64,000 nucleotides of DNA, from the NCBI GenBank assembly GCA_025655595.1, contig JAHXIO010000006.1, positions 558,001 through 622,000 on the forward strand, in the 5' to 3' direction. The notes under the pieces were generated by a model. The model was not told where the DNA came from, made no database searches, and saw only the letters and a list, made by a program, of their open reading frames with translations. Numbering within the stretch: position 1 is the stretch's first letter; each line of letters starts with the position of its first letter. A program made the translations under genes and the position numbers. The stretch comes from Candidatus Thiodiazotropha sp. (ex Monitilora ramsayi). Lineage in GTDB: Bacteria > Pseudomonadota > Gammaproteobacteria > Chromatiales > Chromatiaceae. Shown in pieces: positions 14,476-23,442 of this stretch.

Positions 14476-16711
14476 AAATATCCTGATTGATGAGTTCCTG
14501 CATATAGCGCAGCGTTGCGGGAATGTCCAAATTGTGAGAGGCGTAGTTCTCGCCTAGCAACGGCTCAGGCAGCAACCAGTCCCATTTCGCCTCCAGTTTG
14601 TTCAAGACCGCCTCGGTCAATTTGGATTCACTGGGGAAGGCCCCTTGGGTCATATCAAACAACAGGTCACTAATCTGATTCACTGAGGCTTCCCTGATGA
14701 GCAGACAGAGACCTTCATTGATGACTTTCAGCCCCTTCAGTGAGAGTGCTAGCTGCAGGGTATCCATTACCCAGTCACCCTTCCAGGGGAAGAGCCGGAC
14801 ATGTCCTCCGGCCTGAATCACCACTTCTTGATCCAATCGAAGCTGTAAAAAGGCCTGGCGGGCCTCGTTTAGCAAATCACCGGCTTGTTGGTCGATGAAG
14901 GGCAAGGGAGTATGCTCGAGGAGGATTTGACGCATCTCCTCGCGCACCCTGTCGTGTACCTTGCTACCCAGGCCATCGAATTCCGGGGGCTTACCCCCCT
15001 TGTCTGGGACCACCTCGATGACCTTAGCCACCGGGTCGACCTGGGTAACCCGCCAGCGATGCCCCGCAAAAATAAGGTAGCTATTGAGTTCTAAGGGACG
15101 GGTAATGGGCAAAGAGCCCAAGGATTTACCCTCGGTGACAAGGCGAAACTCCTCCTCTGATGCGAATGCAGCATAAAAGCTATAGTGGCTGATGAATTTT
15201 TCGCCTAAGGGTCCATGCAGGAGCAAGCCCGAGCTGTCCTGAACCAGGACCTCGCGCTCTCCTAGGGACCGGAGCAACTGGGCGAATTTCGACTGTGACA
15301 ATCCCTTGAATGGTCCCCTGTCGCACAATAATTGCCAAGCCATGGCCGCAGTGAGGCCGCCATATTGTGCTATCGCTGAGAGCAGTTGCTGGATCAGAGT
15401 GGATAGATGCAGACCGTGCACCAGTGGGGGCTCATACCAACTTTGGACCAGTAACCGGATTTGGGCGATCGACTGGATTAGACCCTCGTGGAGTAGGTCC
15501 GAAATGGTGCTTTGCGGATCCAGCTCAGATTCGAGGCAGTAACAGCGTAAGACGGCGGGTTCGCCCTTGCGCCGTCCGGATCGCCCCAGGCGCTGTCGTA
15601 GGCTGGCCACCGAGGGTGCGGGGCCGATCTGGGCTATAGACTTCACAGCACCGATATCGATACCCAGTTCAAGTGTGGTGGTGGCCACCGCGCTGGCAGG
15701 TTTCTCTTTCTGCTTGAGCGCGGTCTCGGCTTCGCTGCGGATCTCCTTGGATAATGAGCCGTGATGAGGCCAAAACTCATTCGGCACCCTGTTACGTTCG
15801 CTCTGTCGACGCAGCAGGTCAGCATAGAGCTCAACCTGGGCGCGGGAATTGGGGAAAATAAGATTATTTTGTCCACGTAAATTAGAGAAGAGGTGATCCG
15901 CAACCCTCAACATCGCCGGAGATAGTGTTTCCTCCAGCTTGACCTCGTGTCCCGCATTCTGCTTGGTGAGAATCTCCTGATCAGACAGTTGAGGAGGGAG
16001 TTTAACGTACCCCTTCACTTGGACCTGCAGCTCCTGACTGCTGTCCTTGGAAACTATGATGTCCATCTCGGGGTGATTATTATCCGCGTTCAATCGCAGG
16101 TAGGTGGCAGCTAGTCCCATATCACCCAAGGTGGCTGACAGACCGATGCGGGGTACCGGCCGTTTGAGAGCGAACTCGACCCTGTGCATCAGGGACTGCA
16201 GCTGCTTGCCGCGCTCGGTCCCCAAGAAGGCATGCAATTCGTCGACCACTATGTAGCTCAGCCCAGCGAAGATCCCGGCCAAGCCGTGGCCGTGGTTCAT
16301 TAATAGTGCCTCAAGGGACTCGGGTGTGATCAGCAGAATTCCGCGGGGCTCTTTCAAAAACCGCTTCTTCTTGCTCCCGCTGATATCCCCATGCCATGGG
16401 ATCACAGGAATCTCAAGGGTCTCACACAGTCCTTCCAGCCGATCCCACTGGTCATTGATCAGGGCCTTGAGCGGGCTGATATAGAGCACACAGCTAAGCG
16501 CCTGCTGCTGTAGCATCCTAGTCAGGATGGGAAGGAAAGCCGCTTCAGTTTTGCCGGCCGCGGTGGCGGCTGCAATGATGACGTCCCGGTCCCCAGCCAG
16601 AATCGGCGCTACGGCCCGCTCCTGGGCATCGCGTAACTCGCTCCAACCTGCTTCCCAAATCCACTTCTGGATGCGGCCATCCAGGAGGCTGAAGGCTTGC
16701 GAGTCACTCAT
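14459..16711 (-). CDS. Lhr-like superfamily 2 DEAD/DEAH helicase (BrxHI-like)
   Basis: This 750-residue helicase has motif I AATAAGKTE (48-56), motif Ia PLKALINDQ, motif II DELH (158-161), motif III SAT (193-195) and motif VI QRLGRSGR. The long C-terminal part resembles the winged-helix and accessory region of Lhr-type helicases. Lhr-like helicases called BrxHI accompany the ATPase BrxD in some BREX defence types. Here the upstream gene is a BrxD-like ATPase, with a 4-base ATGA overlap. The likely job is ATP-driven remodelling of DNA or RNA-DNA substrates. It appears intact. Confidence 0.88.
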   Translation of the reverse strand: MSDSQAFSLLDGRIQKWIWEAGWSELRDAQERAVAPILAGDRDVIIAAATAAGKTEAAFLPILTRMLQQQALSCVLYISPLKALINDQWDRLEGLCETLEIPVIPWHGDISGSKKKRFLKEPRGILLITPESLEALLMNHGHGLAGIFAGLSYIVVDELHAFLGTERGKQLQSLMHRVEFALKRPVPRIGLSATLGDMGLAATYLRLNADNNHPEMDIIVSKDSSQELQVQVKGYVKLPPQLSDQEILTKQNAGHEVKLEETLSPAMLRVADHLFSNLRGQNNLIFPNSRAQVELYADLLRRQSERNRVPNEFWPHHGSLSKEIRSEAETALKQKEKPASAVATTTLELGIDIGAVKSIAQIGPAPSVASLRQRLGRSGRRKGEPAVLRCYCLESELDPQSTISDLLHEGLIQSIAQIRLLVQSWYEPPLVHGLHLSTLIQQLLSAIAQYGGLTAAMAWQLLCDRGPFKGLSQSKFAQLLRSLGEREVLVQDSSGLLLHGPLGEKFISHYSFYAAFASEEEFRLVTEGKSLGSLPITRPLELNSYLIFAGHRWRVTQVDPVAKVIEVVPDKGGKPPEFDGLGSKVHDRVREEMRQILLEHTPLPFIDQQAGDLLNEARQAFLQLRLDQEVVIQAGGHVRLFPWKGDWVMDTLQLALSLKGLKVINEGLCLLIREASVNQISDLLFDMTQGAFPSESKLTEAVLNKLEAKWDWLLPEPLLGENYASHNLDIPATLRYMQELINQDIFASYL

Positions 16712-18033
16712 AGCTTGAAGCTGGTTAACTCGTTGTCAGTGTTATTGCTCTCGTGGGTAGCGGACGTGTCATCAAACCCATCCACCTCGGCTCCCCCGTT
16801 GTCAGACTGGATGTTGATCTGCCCCAACAGGTTCTGCCACTGGGTCCCAGGATTCTGTTCCAGCACCGCCAGCAGGTCCACGAAGGCTTTGATGGTGGTG
16901 CGAGGGGTACGGAAGTAGGCTTCACCGATCCGCTTGTGGCAGTGGTCCATGAATGCCTTGTAGGCCTCCTGTGGTAGCAGGTACTGCGATTCCTCCCCGA
17001 AGGCGAAAACATGGTGTAGCTTATCGAGCAGGACAAAAAAGTCCTCGGGTGAGAGGCTGGTCAGCCGCATCACTGGACCGGTGAGATCAACCAGGCCGTC
17101 TTGGGCAAAAGAGTTTTCGGCGAGTCGAGATTGGAGGGCCGAGTAACTGTAGAGGCCACGACGGGTGTCCATAAGGAATTCCGGTGTGCCGCCCATCACC
17201 ACCCCTAAGCCTTCAACAGTGCCCTGAAGGGAGTCGTTCAGAATGCGCAGGATCTGCTCGTAGTTGGCATTGCGGGCTTGGGTGTTGGCCAGCTTGTAGA
17301 GGTTGACCATCTCATCCAGATTGATAAGTAGACCGCTGTACCCGGCCAAGCGGACAAATCGGCTGAACAGCTTCAGCTGATCGTACACGCTCGCGTCATC
17401 CACGAAGGTACGCACTCCCAGGGCGGCTTTGGCGTCGGTCTTGGTCGAGAACTCCCCGCGCAGCCAGCGCACTGCATCGGCCTGCAGTTGATCATTACCC
17501 TCTTCGAACCCTCGGCAATAGGCGGCGATGACGCTGGCGAAATCGTAACCGTTGACCATCTCGGATAGAGACTCGAGCTTGCCATGAATGACCGATTCGG
17601 GATCAGCGCCCTGGGCCTTAGCCTCATTCTTGGCGGTTGCCACGAACTTCTGTACTACCCCTGGCAGGGCCCCGCCGTCGGGTTTGGCTCTTGTGGAAAG
17701 GTTACGCATGAGTTCGGCGTAAAGGGAGCGGGCCTGGCCACCTGTGGCATGCAGGCGCCGATCCGGACTGAGATCAGCATGAGCGGTAACCAGCTTCTTC
17801 TCGAAAGCGATCGCCCGGATTAGATTGAGGAAGAAGGTTTTACCAGAGCCGTACTCCCCGGTCACAAGCCGGAATGTGGATCCACCTTCAACGATGCGTT
17901 CGATGTCCTTTACCAGGGCCTCGATCTCGCGCGACCGGCCGACTTGGATGAGGTGTTGGCCGACCCGAGGGACAACGCCAGCACGCAGTGACTGGATCAG
18001 GGCATCCCGGTCCTTGGCCCGGATTTTACTCAT
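16708..18033 (-). CDS. BrxD-like ATP-binding protein (DUF2791)
   Basis: This 441-residue P-loop ATPase has Walker A GEYGSGKT at residues 59-66 and a Walker B-like LLINLDEMVNL near residue 250. The opening VPRVGQHLIQVGRSREIEAL and the FRLVTGEYGSGKTFFLN context match the DUF2791/BrxD family. BrxD proteins are found with Lhr-like helicases in BREX loci, where their action is unknown. Start and stop codons overlap those of both neighbours by four bases, so the three proteins are probably made in fixed ratio. The last ~40 residues are acidic and Asn-rich. Confidence 0.88.
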   Translation of the reverse strand: MSKIRAKDRDALIQSLRAGVVPRVGQHLIQVGRSREIEALVKDIERIVEGGSTFRLVTGEYGSGKTFFLNLIRAIAFEKKLVTAHADLSPDRRLHATGGQARSLYAELMRNLSTRAKPDGGALPGVVQKFVATAKNEAKAQGADPESVIHGKLESLSEMVNGYDFASVIAAYCRGFEEGNDQLQADAVRWLRGEFSTKTDAKAALGVRTFVDDASVYDQLKLFSRFVRLAGYSGLLINLDEMVNLYKLANTQARNANYEQILRILNDSLQGTVEGLGVVMGGTPEFLMDTRRGLYSYSALQSRLAENSFAQDGLVDLTGPVMRLTSLSPEDFFVLLDKLHHVFAFGEESQYLLPQEAYKAFMDHCHKRIGEAYFRTPRTTIKAFVDLLAVLEQNPGTQWQNLLGQINIQSDNGGAEVDGFDDTSATHESNNTDNELTSFKL

Positions 18034-20375
18034 GCGGTTAACTCCTTGATGATGTCCGGATTGATCTCGATGGGGTCGTCACCCTCAGCCAAGGGCATAT
18101 CGTGAGTGTCGAATGCCGCTTCGTTTATGGTCTCCAGGGCCCCATCCAACAGCATATCATGGTCCTCGGCGAGCTCTTCGAGCTCATCTCGGCTCCACTC
18201 GGTGCGGGTCAACAGCTTCCATGTCATATCGCTATGGGCATTATCCAGGCCTAGCAGGCTCTCTTTTGTTTCGATTTCGTCGTCTGGTTCCGAAATCGGC
18301 TCTGGCTCCGGTTCAGGTGCGGCTTCCATGAAAATATCTGACAGAATGGCGCTGACCTTCTCGGACTCGGCATGCAAGGCGGCGATGCGGTCCATATCAA
18401 GTTCATCGGACGGTTTGGTAGGAACTGGGGAGGGCGGTTGGGGCGGGATAACATGGTCTGTGGTGCTTTTGCCTGCGGGGCGAACGGTCACCGGGCCTTC
18501 GGTCACGGTGTGCAACTTGGTATAGAGACTTTGCACATCCAGGTCGAGTAGCTTGTAGACCTTCTCCAGGAGCTTGACCTCTTCCGGGGTGATTTGGTTA
18601 TCGGCCTTAGCGACCTCGGCCATGAAGTCGCCAATGACCTCCCGGGCATGTGGTGGAAGGTCCTCAATGTGCTTCTTGAGATTGCGAAGCGGGGGTGGAT
18701 CAGCGATCAGCCAGCGCATATGGGCTTGCAGGCGCCGGCGGTGGGAGGGATCTAGGTGCATCCAGTCCTCAAGCTGGTGCTCGAGCAGGTCCCGCTCCTC
18801 AGTGCCCACGTTCCCATCGGCTGCGGAGACGGCCACGGCCAGGCGAAGGGTTAAGGCGGCAGCTGCATATTCCGGTGTAGTATCAGGGTGTGTGGCGATA
18901 TTTTCGTCACTAAACAGCACCACCTTGGCTTCCGGCTTGGGGAGTTTGCCACCGAACGCGAGATCTGGTTCGATGCCTAATCCCGCTTCTGAAAGCAACC
19001 GGGTGAGTCCAAGATATTTCTTGCGGGTGACACCATCCCACTCCGGCAGTAGGCTTTGAAGCTTCTCGAAGGGCGTGGCCATGGGTTTGCCCGCAGTGCG
19101 CAGGGTATAGGCCAGTTTTGCAATTTGCTGCTGTGCAGTTGGTGGCCAGAGGGGGAAGGGGAGCTCTAGGAGGGCATCGGCAGACTCCTCACGGTCAGGA
19201 TTTCGGCCGATGTACCGGCTGTAGCTGTCGATCTGTGCCATGCAGGTGTCCGCGGTAGTCTGCAGCTTTTTGAGCGGACTGGACAAAACGGTCACATCGG
19301 GTTGATCCAGGGTCAGCTGGGTCCTTCCTGTATCGTAGAGATTCCTATTCCCCGGGTGATGGGTTACCTTCAGGCGGGTCTTGTTGATGGGTAGCTTGAG
19401 ACCTTCACCGTGATCGAGGGCGTATTGGCGCAAAAAGGCGCACCTGAAGATGTCCGGGCAGCGTGTGGCCGGGGTTCGAAGACGTGCAGCAGGATCGCCC
19501 AGGAGCCAGGTAAGTGCCCAGGGAGCAGGCAGGGGCGTTTTGCTCAAAGCAAACTGGCCAAGGCAGTACCTGTGCGCAAGGGTGAGTTCGCCATGCTGAT
19601 CCAATGACGGGGGATTGATAGGGCAGAGCAGAGTACCCCGACGAAGCATCAGCCAATCCCTGAAAGAACTGGCATAACGGCGGAAAGAGTTGTTGTGGGA
19701 ATAGACTGACAAAAGCCGCTGGACTTCACTCTCAATGGCGGCCATTTCGGCCTGAGCTTGCTTGCTCTTAAAGCTGTCGACTAGAGCACGACGCTCCAGA
19801 CCATAGAAGTAGAGAAATACGTATCCAATATCTGCCTTAGGGTCATTGCGCCCTTGGGATAACCATTTTAGGTAAGCTGCTCGAGCCTTTGGGCTTGCCT
19901 GGCTGTAAGAGGGCCAGTAATCGAGCTGGCGGATAGTGTAGTCAGCCCTTTTGAAATTGATTCCTAGTTTGGGATCGACTAAAGCGGGTTCGATGATTGC
20001 CCCCCTGCCGCCCGCCAAATCGCTGCCGAAATAGATCATGTCGCCCAATTCATTTCCCTTGAGCGATTGGCTGTCGCCTGGTGATACCCAGAATTTGTCA
20101 GAATCCTTGCTTAATTGGGCAGGGGGGACCGAGGGTGAGTCGTCCAGGGAGGCGAAGACGTTCTGTTTAGAAGGCCGTGGGGCTTTGTAAGACCTACGGT
20201 GTTTGTTTGCTGATTTAGGTGTAGATCGGAAAATGCTCGCCAACCACAAAATCAAAGCTAGGACGCCAATGGTAAGAGCAAGGGGCCAATATTTCTCGAT
20301 AGCTTGTCCTAGCAATCCCAAGGCAACAATTCCTATCAACAACCAGCCTGAAGCGCTGGATTTACGTCTGCCCAT
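18030..20375 (-). CDS. membrane-anchored TerB_N / TerB / TerB_C protein
   Basis: The 781-residue protein begins with two membrane segments (residues ~11-27 and 31-48). A TerB_N domain follows from about 95; its signature LDYWPSYSQAS...AYLKWLSQGR leads into GYVFLYFYGLERR. A TerB domain lies at ~510-620 (AVAVSAADGNVGTEERDLLE and a second AKADNQITPEEVKLLE). An acidic, Pro-rich linker and a TerB_C-type end complete it. TerB domains bind metal and are linked to tellurite, colicin and phage resistance. It is first in the operon and probably anchors the complex at the inner membrane. Confidence 0.87.
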   Translation of the reverse strand: MGRRKSSASGWLLIGIVALGLLGQAIEKYWPLALTIGVLALILWLASIFRSTPKSANKHRRSYKAPRPSKQNVFASLDDSPSVPPAQLSKDSDKFWVSPGDSQSLKGNELGDMIYFGSDLAGGRGAIIEPALVDPKLGINFKRADYTIRQLDYWPSYSQASPKARAAYLKWLSQGRNDPKADIGYVFLYFYGLERRALVDSFKSKQAQAEMAAIESEVQRLLSVYSHNNSFRRYASSFRDWLMLRRGTLLCPINPPSLDQHGELTLAHRYCLGQFALSKTPLPAPWALTWLLGDPAARLRTPATRCPDIFRCAFLRQYALDHGEGLKLPINKTRLKVTHHPGNRNLYDTGRTQLTLDQPDVTVLSSPLKKLQTTADTCMAQIDSYSRYIGRNPDREESADALLELPFPLWPPTAQQQIAKLAYTLRTAGKPMATPFEKLQSLLPEWDGVTRKKYLGLTRLLSEAGLGIEPDLAFGGKLPKPEAKVVLFSDENIATHPDTTPEYAAAALTLRLAVAVSAADGNVGTEERDLLEHQLEDWMHLDPSHRRRLQAHMRWLIADPPPLRNLKKHIEDLPPHAREVIGDFMAEVAKADNQITPEEVKLLEKVYKLLDLDVQSLYTKLHTVTEGPVTVRPAGKSTTDHVIPPQPPSPVPTKPSDELDMDRIAALHAESEKVSAILSDIFMEAAPEPEPEPISEPDDEIETKESLLGLDNAHSDMTWKLLTRTEWSRDELEELAEDHDMLLDGALETINEAAFDTHDMPLAEGDDPIEINPDIIKELTA

Positions 20376-20554
20376 GTCCTATTCCCTAGTACTAATTATC
20401 GTTTGCGTTCGTGATAACAGTGACAATCATGCTGTGCGTAGATTATCAATGGCCATAGTAACGATCAGAAGCCAAGTTGTCAGCCTGGCAATGATACGAG
20501 CTATCTCTATAGTTGTGGAAGGGATTCATTTTTTATGATTTTAATTCTTATTGC

Positions 20555-20573
20555 AGGCTCATCAAATGAGCCT
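20555..20573 (+). promoter_or_regulatory. perfect hairpin in the divergent intergenic region
   Basis: AGGCTCAT and ATGAGCCT form a perfect eight-base stem with a CAA loop. It lies between the divergent TerB operon (start 20375) and the HNH gene (start 20673), about 100 bases before the latter. A T-run does not follow. It could be an operator or an mRNA leader structure; the AGGCTCA half recurs in the hairpin after the PIN-like gene. Confidence 0.35.
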
Positions 20574-20672
20574 CTATCCTGTGTATTTTACTCAAGGAGA
20601 GTGGCTGATTTGCAATTGTAAAGACTATTTTGCGACTGACGGCGGCCAGGGAATAGATTGGAGCTGTAGAAT

Positions 20673-21092
20673 ATGAAAATTGATGATGAAACGCTTAACA
20701 AAATATATGACAAAACCAGGGGCAAGTGTCACCTTTGCCATAAAAAACTAGCTTTTAGTAATTATGGCGTGCCGGGCGCGAGAGGGGCTTGGGAAATCGA
20801 GCATTCAAAACCGAAATCTAAGGGTGGCACTGATCATCTAAATAATCTCTATCCGGCTCATATAAAATGCAATAGACAAAAAAATAACGGAGCGAATAAA
20901 TCAATTCGGTCTAAGCATGGTGTTAGAAATGCACCCTTATCCTATAAGGCGAAGAGAAAGAAAGTTATTAAAAATGCTATTGGATATACGGCGACTGGCG
21001 TTGCTATAGGTCGTATTTTTGGCCCAGGAGGCATGCTTGTTGGCGGAGCGATTGGTGCAATACTAGGAAGTAAGAGAAAAACGGATCAATAA
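20673..21092 (+). CDS. HNH endonuclease with glycine-rich membrane tail
   Basis: The 139-residue protein has an N-terminal HNH nuclease fold. CHLCHKK gives the first Cys pair, and WEIEHSKPKSKGGTDHLNNL contains the catalytic His and Asn. HIKCNRQKNN carries the final Cys and the end of the motif. A basic linker (YKAKRKKVIKNA) follows, then a glycine-rich hydrophobic end (RIFGPGGMLVGGAIGAILG) of the glycine-zipper kind that can insert in membranes. HNH proteins cut DNA. Joined to a membrane segment, this could be a toxin or a membrane-tethered effector. It is transcribed away from the TerB operon. Confidence 0.8.
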   Translation: MKIDDETLNKIYDKTRGKCHLCHKKLAFSNYGVPGARGAWEIEHSKPKSKGGTDHLNNLYPAHIKCNRQKNNGANKSIRSKHGVRNAPLSYKAKRKKVIKNAIGYTATGVAIGRIFGPGGMLVGGAIGAILGSKRKTDQ

Positions 21093-21308
21093 GCTTGCTA
21101 AAATATTGAGATGCCTACAAATGAAACGGAATTCTCAAACGTAATTGAGGAAGTAGACTTATATAGTCTCTCGCAGCTCACACAGCTGATTTATTGTTGA
21201 TGTGTTGGCTGGAAATATTGTCAAATGAATTCTGGTAGCTGATATTTACCACGGGAAGGGACCTCATGGAAGTAGGCCATTATTTTGTGTTTAGTATCGT
21301 AATGTTCT

Positions 21309-21545
21309 TTGCTGAGATGCTTTTTTAGCACCATTTTATTAACTGGATTTCTTGAACTAGAACCAAAAACGTTTTTTCCTGCGCTAGCTACTATGATTGC
21401 TGCTTTCCTTGGTGCTTGGTCTGTATTCTTGCTTAAAGACGAAAAAAGAAAAGCGGCTAGAAATCTAACAGAATGTAGCTCTTGGAAACGTAGTGATTGC
21501 GGCGTTCCTGAAAAAATCAATCAACTGTATGGTTTTCGTGAGTAA
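21309..21545 (+). pseudogene. possible remnant of a small membrane protein gene
   Basis: A 78-codon frame contains one good membrane segment (FFPALATMIAAFLGAWSVFLL) followed by a charged stretch KDEKRKAARN, the usual start of a single-pass protein. The frame then turns into Cys- and Trp-containing sequence without coding character and stops. No clear start signal is seen. An opposite-strand frame at 21221-21520 covers the same DNA. I favour a truncated membrane protein gene. Confidence 0.3.
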
Positions 21546-21741
21546 TTTATCGAACTGTACAGAGGTGGTAAACATAACTGGCTTAAAATTATGCCTCTCG
21601 TTTACGATTTAAATTCAAACTTAGAGCAGACATAAAAAACCGCAAATCTGACGGTGTCGGAATCTGTTATGAGTTTAGTAGTACCCTTAGCCTAACTCAG
21701 TGAGTTAGAATTGCAGTAGTGAATCTTCTTAGGAAAGAGAA

Positions 21742-22578
21742 ATGGAAAATTCAACTGGTATTGTGAACAGGGTGTCTATCCTCTGGATAGCAGTGATTAT
21801 TCTACTGTTCACTATTGGAACAGTAAATTTCTTCTCTGCTGAAGACATATCTATTTCAAAGCTAGAGACGCTACATTTACTCACTCAGCTTCTAATCGGC
21901 GCTGGCGTCATCTTTGCTGTGCTCACATACCTCAATTCTCTTCAGAGACAAAAAGCAGAAGAGGAAAGAAACCAGTCGAGAGTCTTTCTTGAGTATGCCA
22001 CTAAACACTTTGAAATGGTTGTTGATTTGCTCAAAGATAAGAACAACGACAGAACTACATGGATAAGATCCGCTAGAATTCTCTCATACGCACAATCTTT
22101 AAAGTACCAAATAAAAACTGCTGAATACCGCAAGGCATATGATTTAGAAGAATTTATTTGCAGAGGCGAATTATACAAGATTCTATCTATTACAAACAGC
22201 TTAGGTAAATACCAACCTTTACCAGCGTCATTCTTCTTTGGTGTAGACGATTGGGAATCAAAATGCGTGAACCAAGCAGCCCTTGAAACTGCGCCAAAAG
22301 CGACCAGTGGAAGTCTTAACTTAAGTAAGAATCTAGGTCAGCCGGTAACAAAAAGATTATCTATTTCATCGGTTGTTACTATCCTAGAGTTCTTGAAATA
22401 CGGAAGAGATTTTAGAGATCCCATGGAAAGATATGATTTCTCATGGGGTAATGACTGGATGGAATCACGTTTTAGTGTTGAAGGTGCAAAGCGGTATTCA
22501 TATTTCGAGGAACACTATTATATAAAGGACGGCAAGATATTTGATAGAGAAAATAATGAGATAACCCATACTCTATGA
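21742..22578 (+). CDS. hypothetical protein with two membrane segments
   Basis: This 278-residue protein has two N-terminal membrane helices (residues ~11-30 and ~42-65) followed by a charged helix (LQRQKAEEERNQSRVFLEYA) and a soluble domain. The layout resembles the DUF4760-type proteins that are common on mobile elements, but the match is only in architecture. AGGAAAGAG precedes ATG 21742. AT-rich codon use fits acquired DNA. The function is unknown. Confidence 0.68.
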   Translation: MENSTGIVNRVSILWIAVIILLFTIGTVNFFSAEDISISKLETLHLLTQLLIGAGVIFAVLTYLNSLQRQKAEEERNQSRVFLEYATKHFEMVVDLLKDKNNDRTTWIRSARILSYAQSLKYQIKTAEYRKAYDLEEFICRGELYKILSITNSLGKYQPLPASFFFGVDDWESKCVNQAALETAPKATSGSLNLSKNLGQPVTKRLSISSVVTILEFLKYGRDFRDPMERYDFSWGNDWMESRFSVEGAKRYSYFEEHYYIKDGKIFDRENNEITHTL

Positions 22579-22818
22579 TCATGTAGATACCTCACTTATC
22601 GCCTTAACCGTCACCAGAGCAGAACGAAAAGCTTGATTGAACGGATGTTGCTATTCTCAAACCTTTACTCAGGCCTTGGTGTGAGGATGGAATTGAGTAC
22701 TATCCGGTAAGTGGACAAGTGAATAGCCCTAGGAATGACAGCGCAGACCTTATCCGGCCTATATCAATCTGATATGATTTTCTAGGAATATTAAAACAAC
22801 CAGGAAAGGCGTCCTGCT

Positions 22819-23112
22819 ATGCTTACTTTCCGGCGATCCGTCGGAAAGAAGATCATTATTCAGCATCACGATGACACACCGCCAGAAATGGCGGTTAAGG
22901 AACTGTTTTTGAATGAGGAGAATAATAATTCTCCGTTGCAGCCTCTTCCACACGAGGCGTCCATGCGAATTGCGATTCGCAGAAATATTCGGCTGCGGCG
23001 TCAGGCTGGCACACTTCTGGAAGACCTGGGAGTACATTCGGGCCATCGTCAGTTCACGACCAGAGATGACCTCTTACGCAAAAAACGTCGATCTTATCCG
23101 TGCCGCTGGTGA
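22819..23112 (+). CDS. small protein with CsrA-like N-terminus, possibly frameshifted
   Basis: This 97-codon frame starts MLTFRRSVGKKIII, close to the first strand of CsrA (usually MLxLTRKxGExIxI). Later MRIAIRRNIRLRR could correspond to the RIGI strand, with an extra 20-25 residues between. The last third overlaps the next frame and has a weak coding look, so the gene may be broken by a frameshift. AGGAAAGG lies upstream of the ATG. CsrA proteins bind GGA motifs in mRNA leaders. The assignment is tentative. Confidence 0.4.
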   Translation: MLTFRRSVGKKIIIQHHDDTPPEMAVKELFLNEENNNSPLQPLPHEASMRIAIRRNIRLRRQAGTLLEDLGVHSGHRQFTTRDDLLRKKRRSYPCRW

Positions 23113-23383
23113 CCTCTTGAAACGACACCAAATCGAGGCTAGGCGTCTGGAGTCCATGATTGAACGGATCGAAGACGGCTACTACTATCTGAGTGCTGAG
23201 ACCCAGCGTCTCGATCGACTCGATATTTATGTAGATACGGTGCCGGATGCCTCAATGAACCTACGTAGAAATCGGGCTGAATTTAGAGTTCGTATCAGCA
23301 ATAGGGATCAGAGAGTGGACCTAGAGGTCTTTCATAGAATCCGTCTTGCCGCAACCAGGCGGCTCTACACACCGCCAGGATGA
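23066..23383 (+). CDS. hypothetical protein, possible second half of a frameshifted gene
   Basis: This 105-codon frame (MTSYAKNVDLIRAAGDLLKR...) lies +1 relative to the preceding frame and overlaps its end. The sequence is coding-like, with an amphipathic helix HQIEARRLESMIERIEDGYYYLS and a basic end. It could be a separate gene overlapping the CsrA-like one by 47 bases, or the C-terminal part of a single gene broken by one indel. I do not know a family for it. Confidence 0.4.
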   Translation: MTSYAKNVDLIRAAGDLLKRHQIEARRLESMIERIEDGYYYLSAETQRLDRLDIYVDTVPDASMNLRRNRAEFRVRISNRDQRVDLEVFHRIRLAATRRLYTPPG

Positions 23384-23396
23384 AATCAGTGTGAGA

Positions 23397-23430
23397 ACGT
23401 CAAGTGTCGCCGAAAGGAAACACTTGGCGT
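23397..23430. terminator. inverted repeat between convergent genes
   Basis: ACGTCAAGTGT (23397-23407) and ACACTTGGCGT (23420-23430) pair over eleven positions with one mismatch, with a 12-base loop. It lies exactly between the convergent frames ending at 23383 and 23443. There is no strong T-run, so it is at best a modest bidirectional terminator. Confidence 0.45.
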
Positions 23431-23442
23431 CCAGACAACTTA

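Noticed and set aside
13008-20375. A standard BREX locus
   Set aside because: Only the BrxD-like ATPase and Lhr-like helicase fit. I find no methylase, PglZ, BrxC or BrxL gene anywhere in the window.
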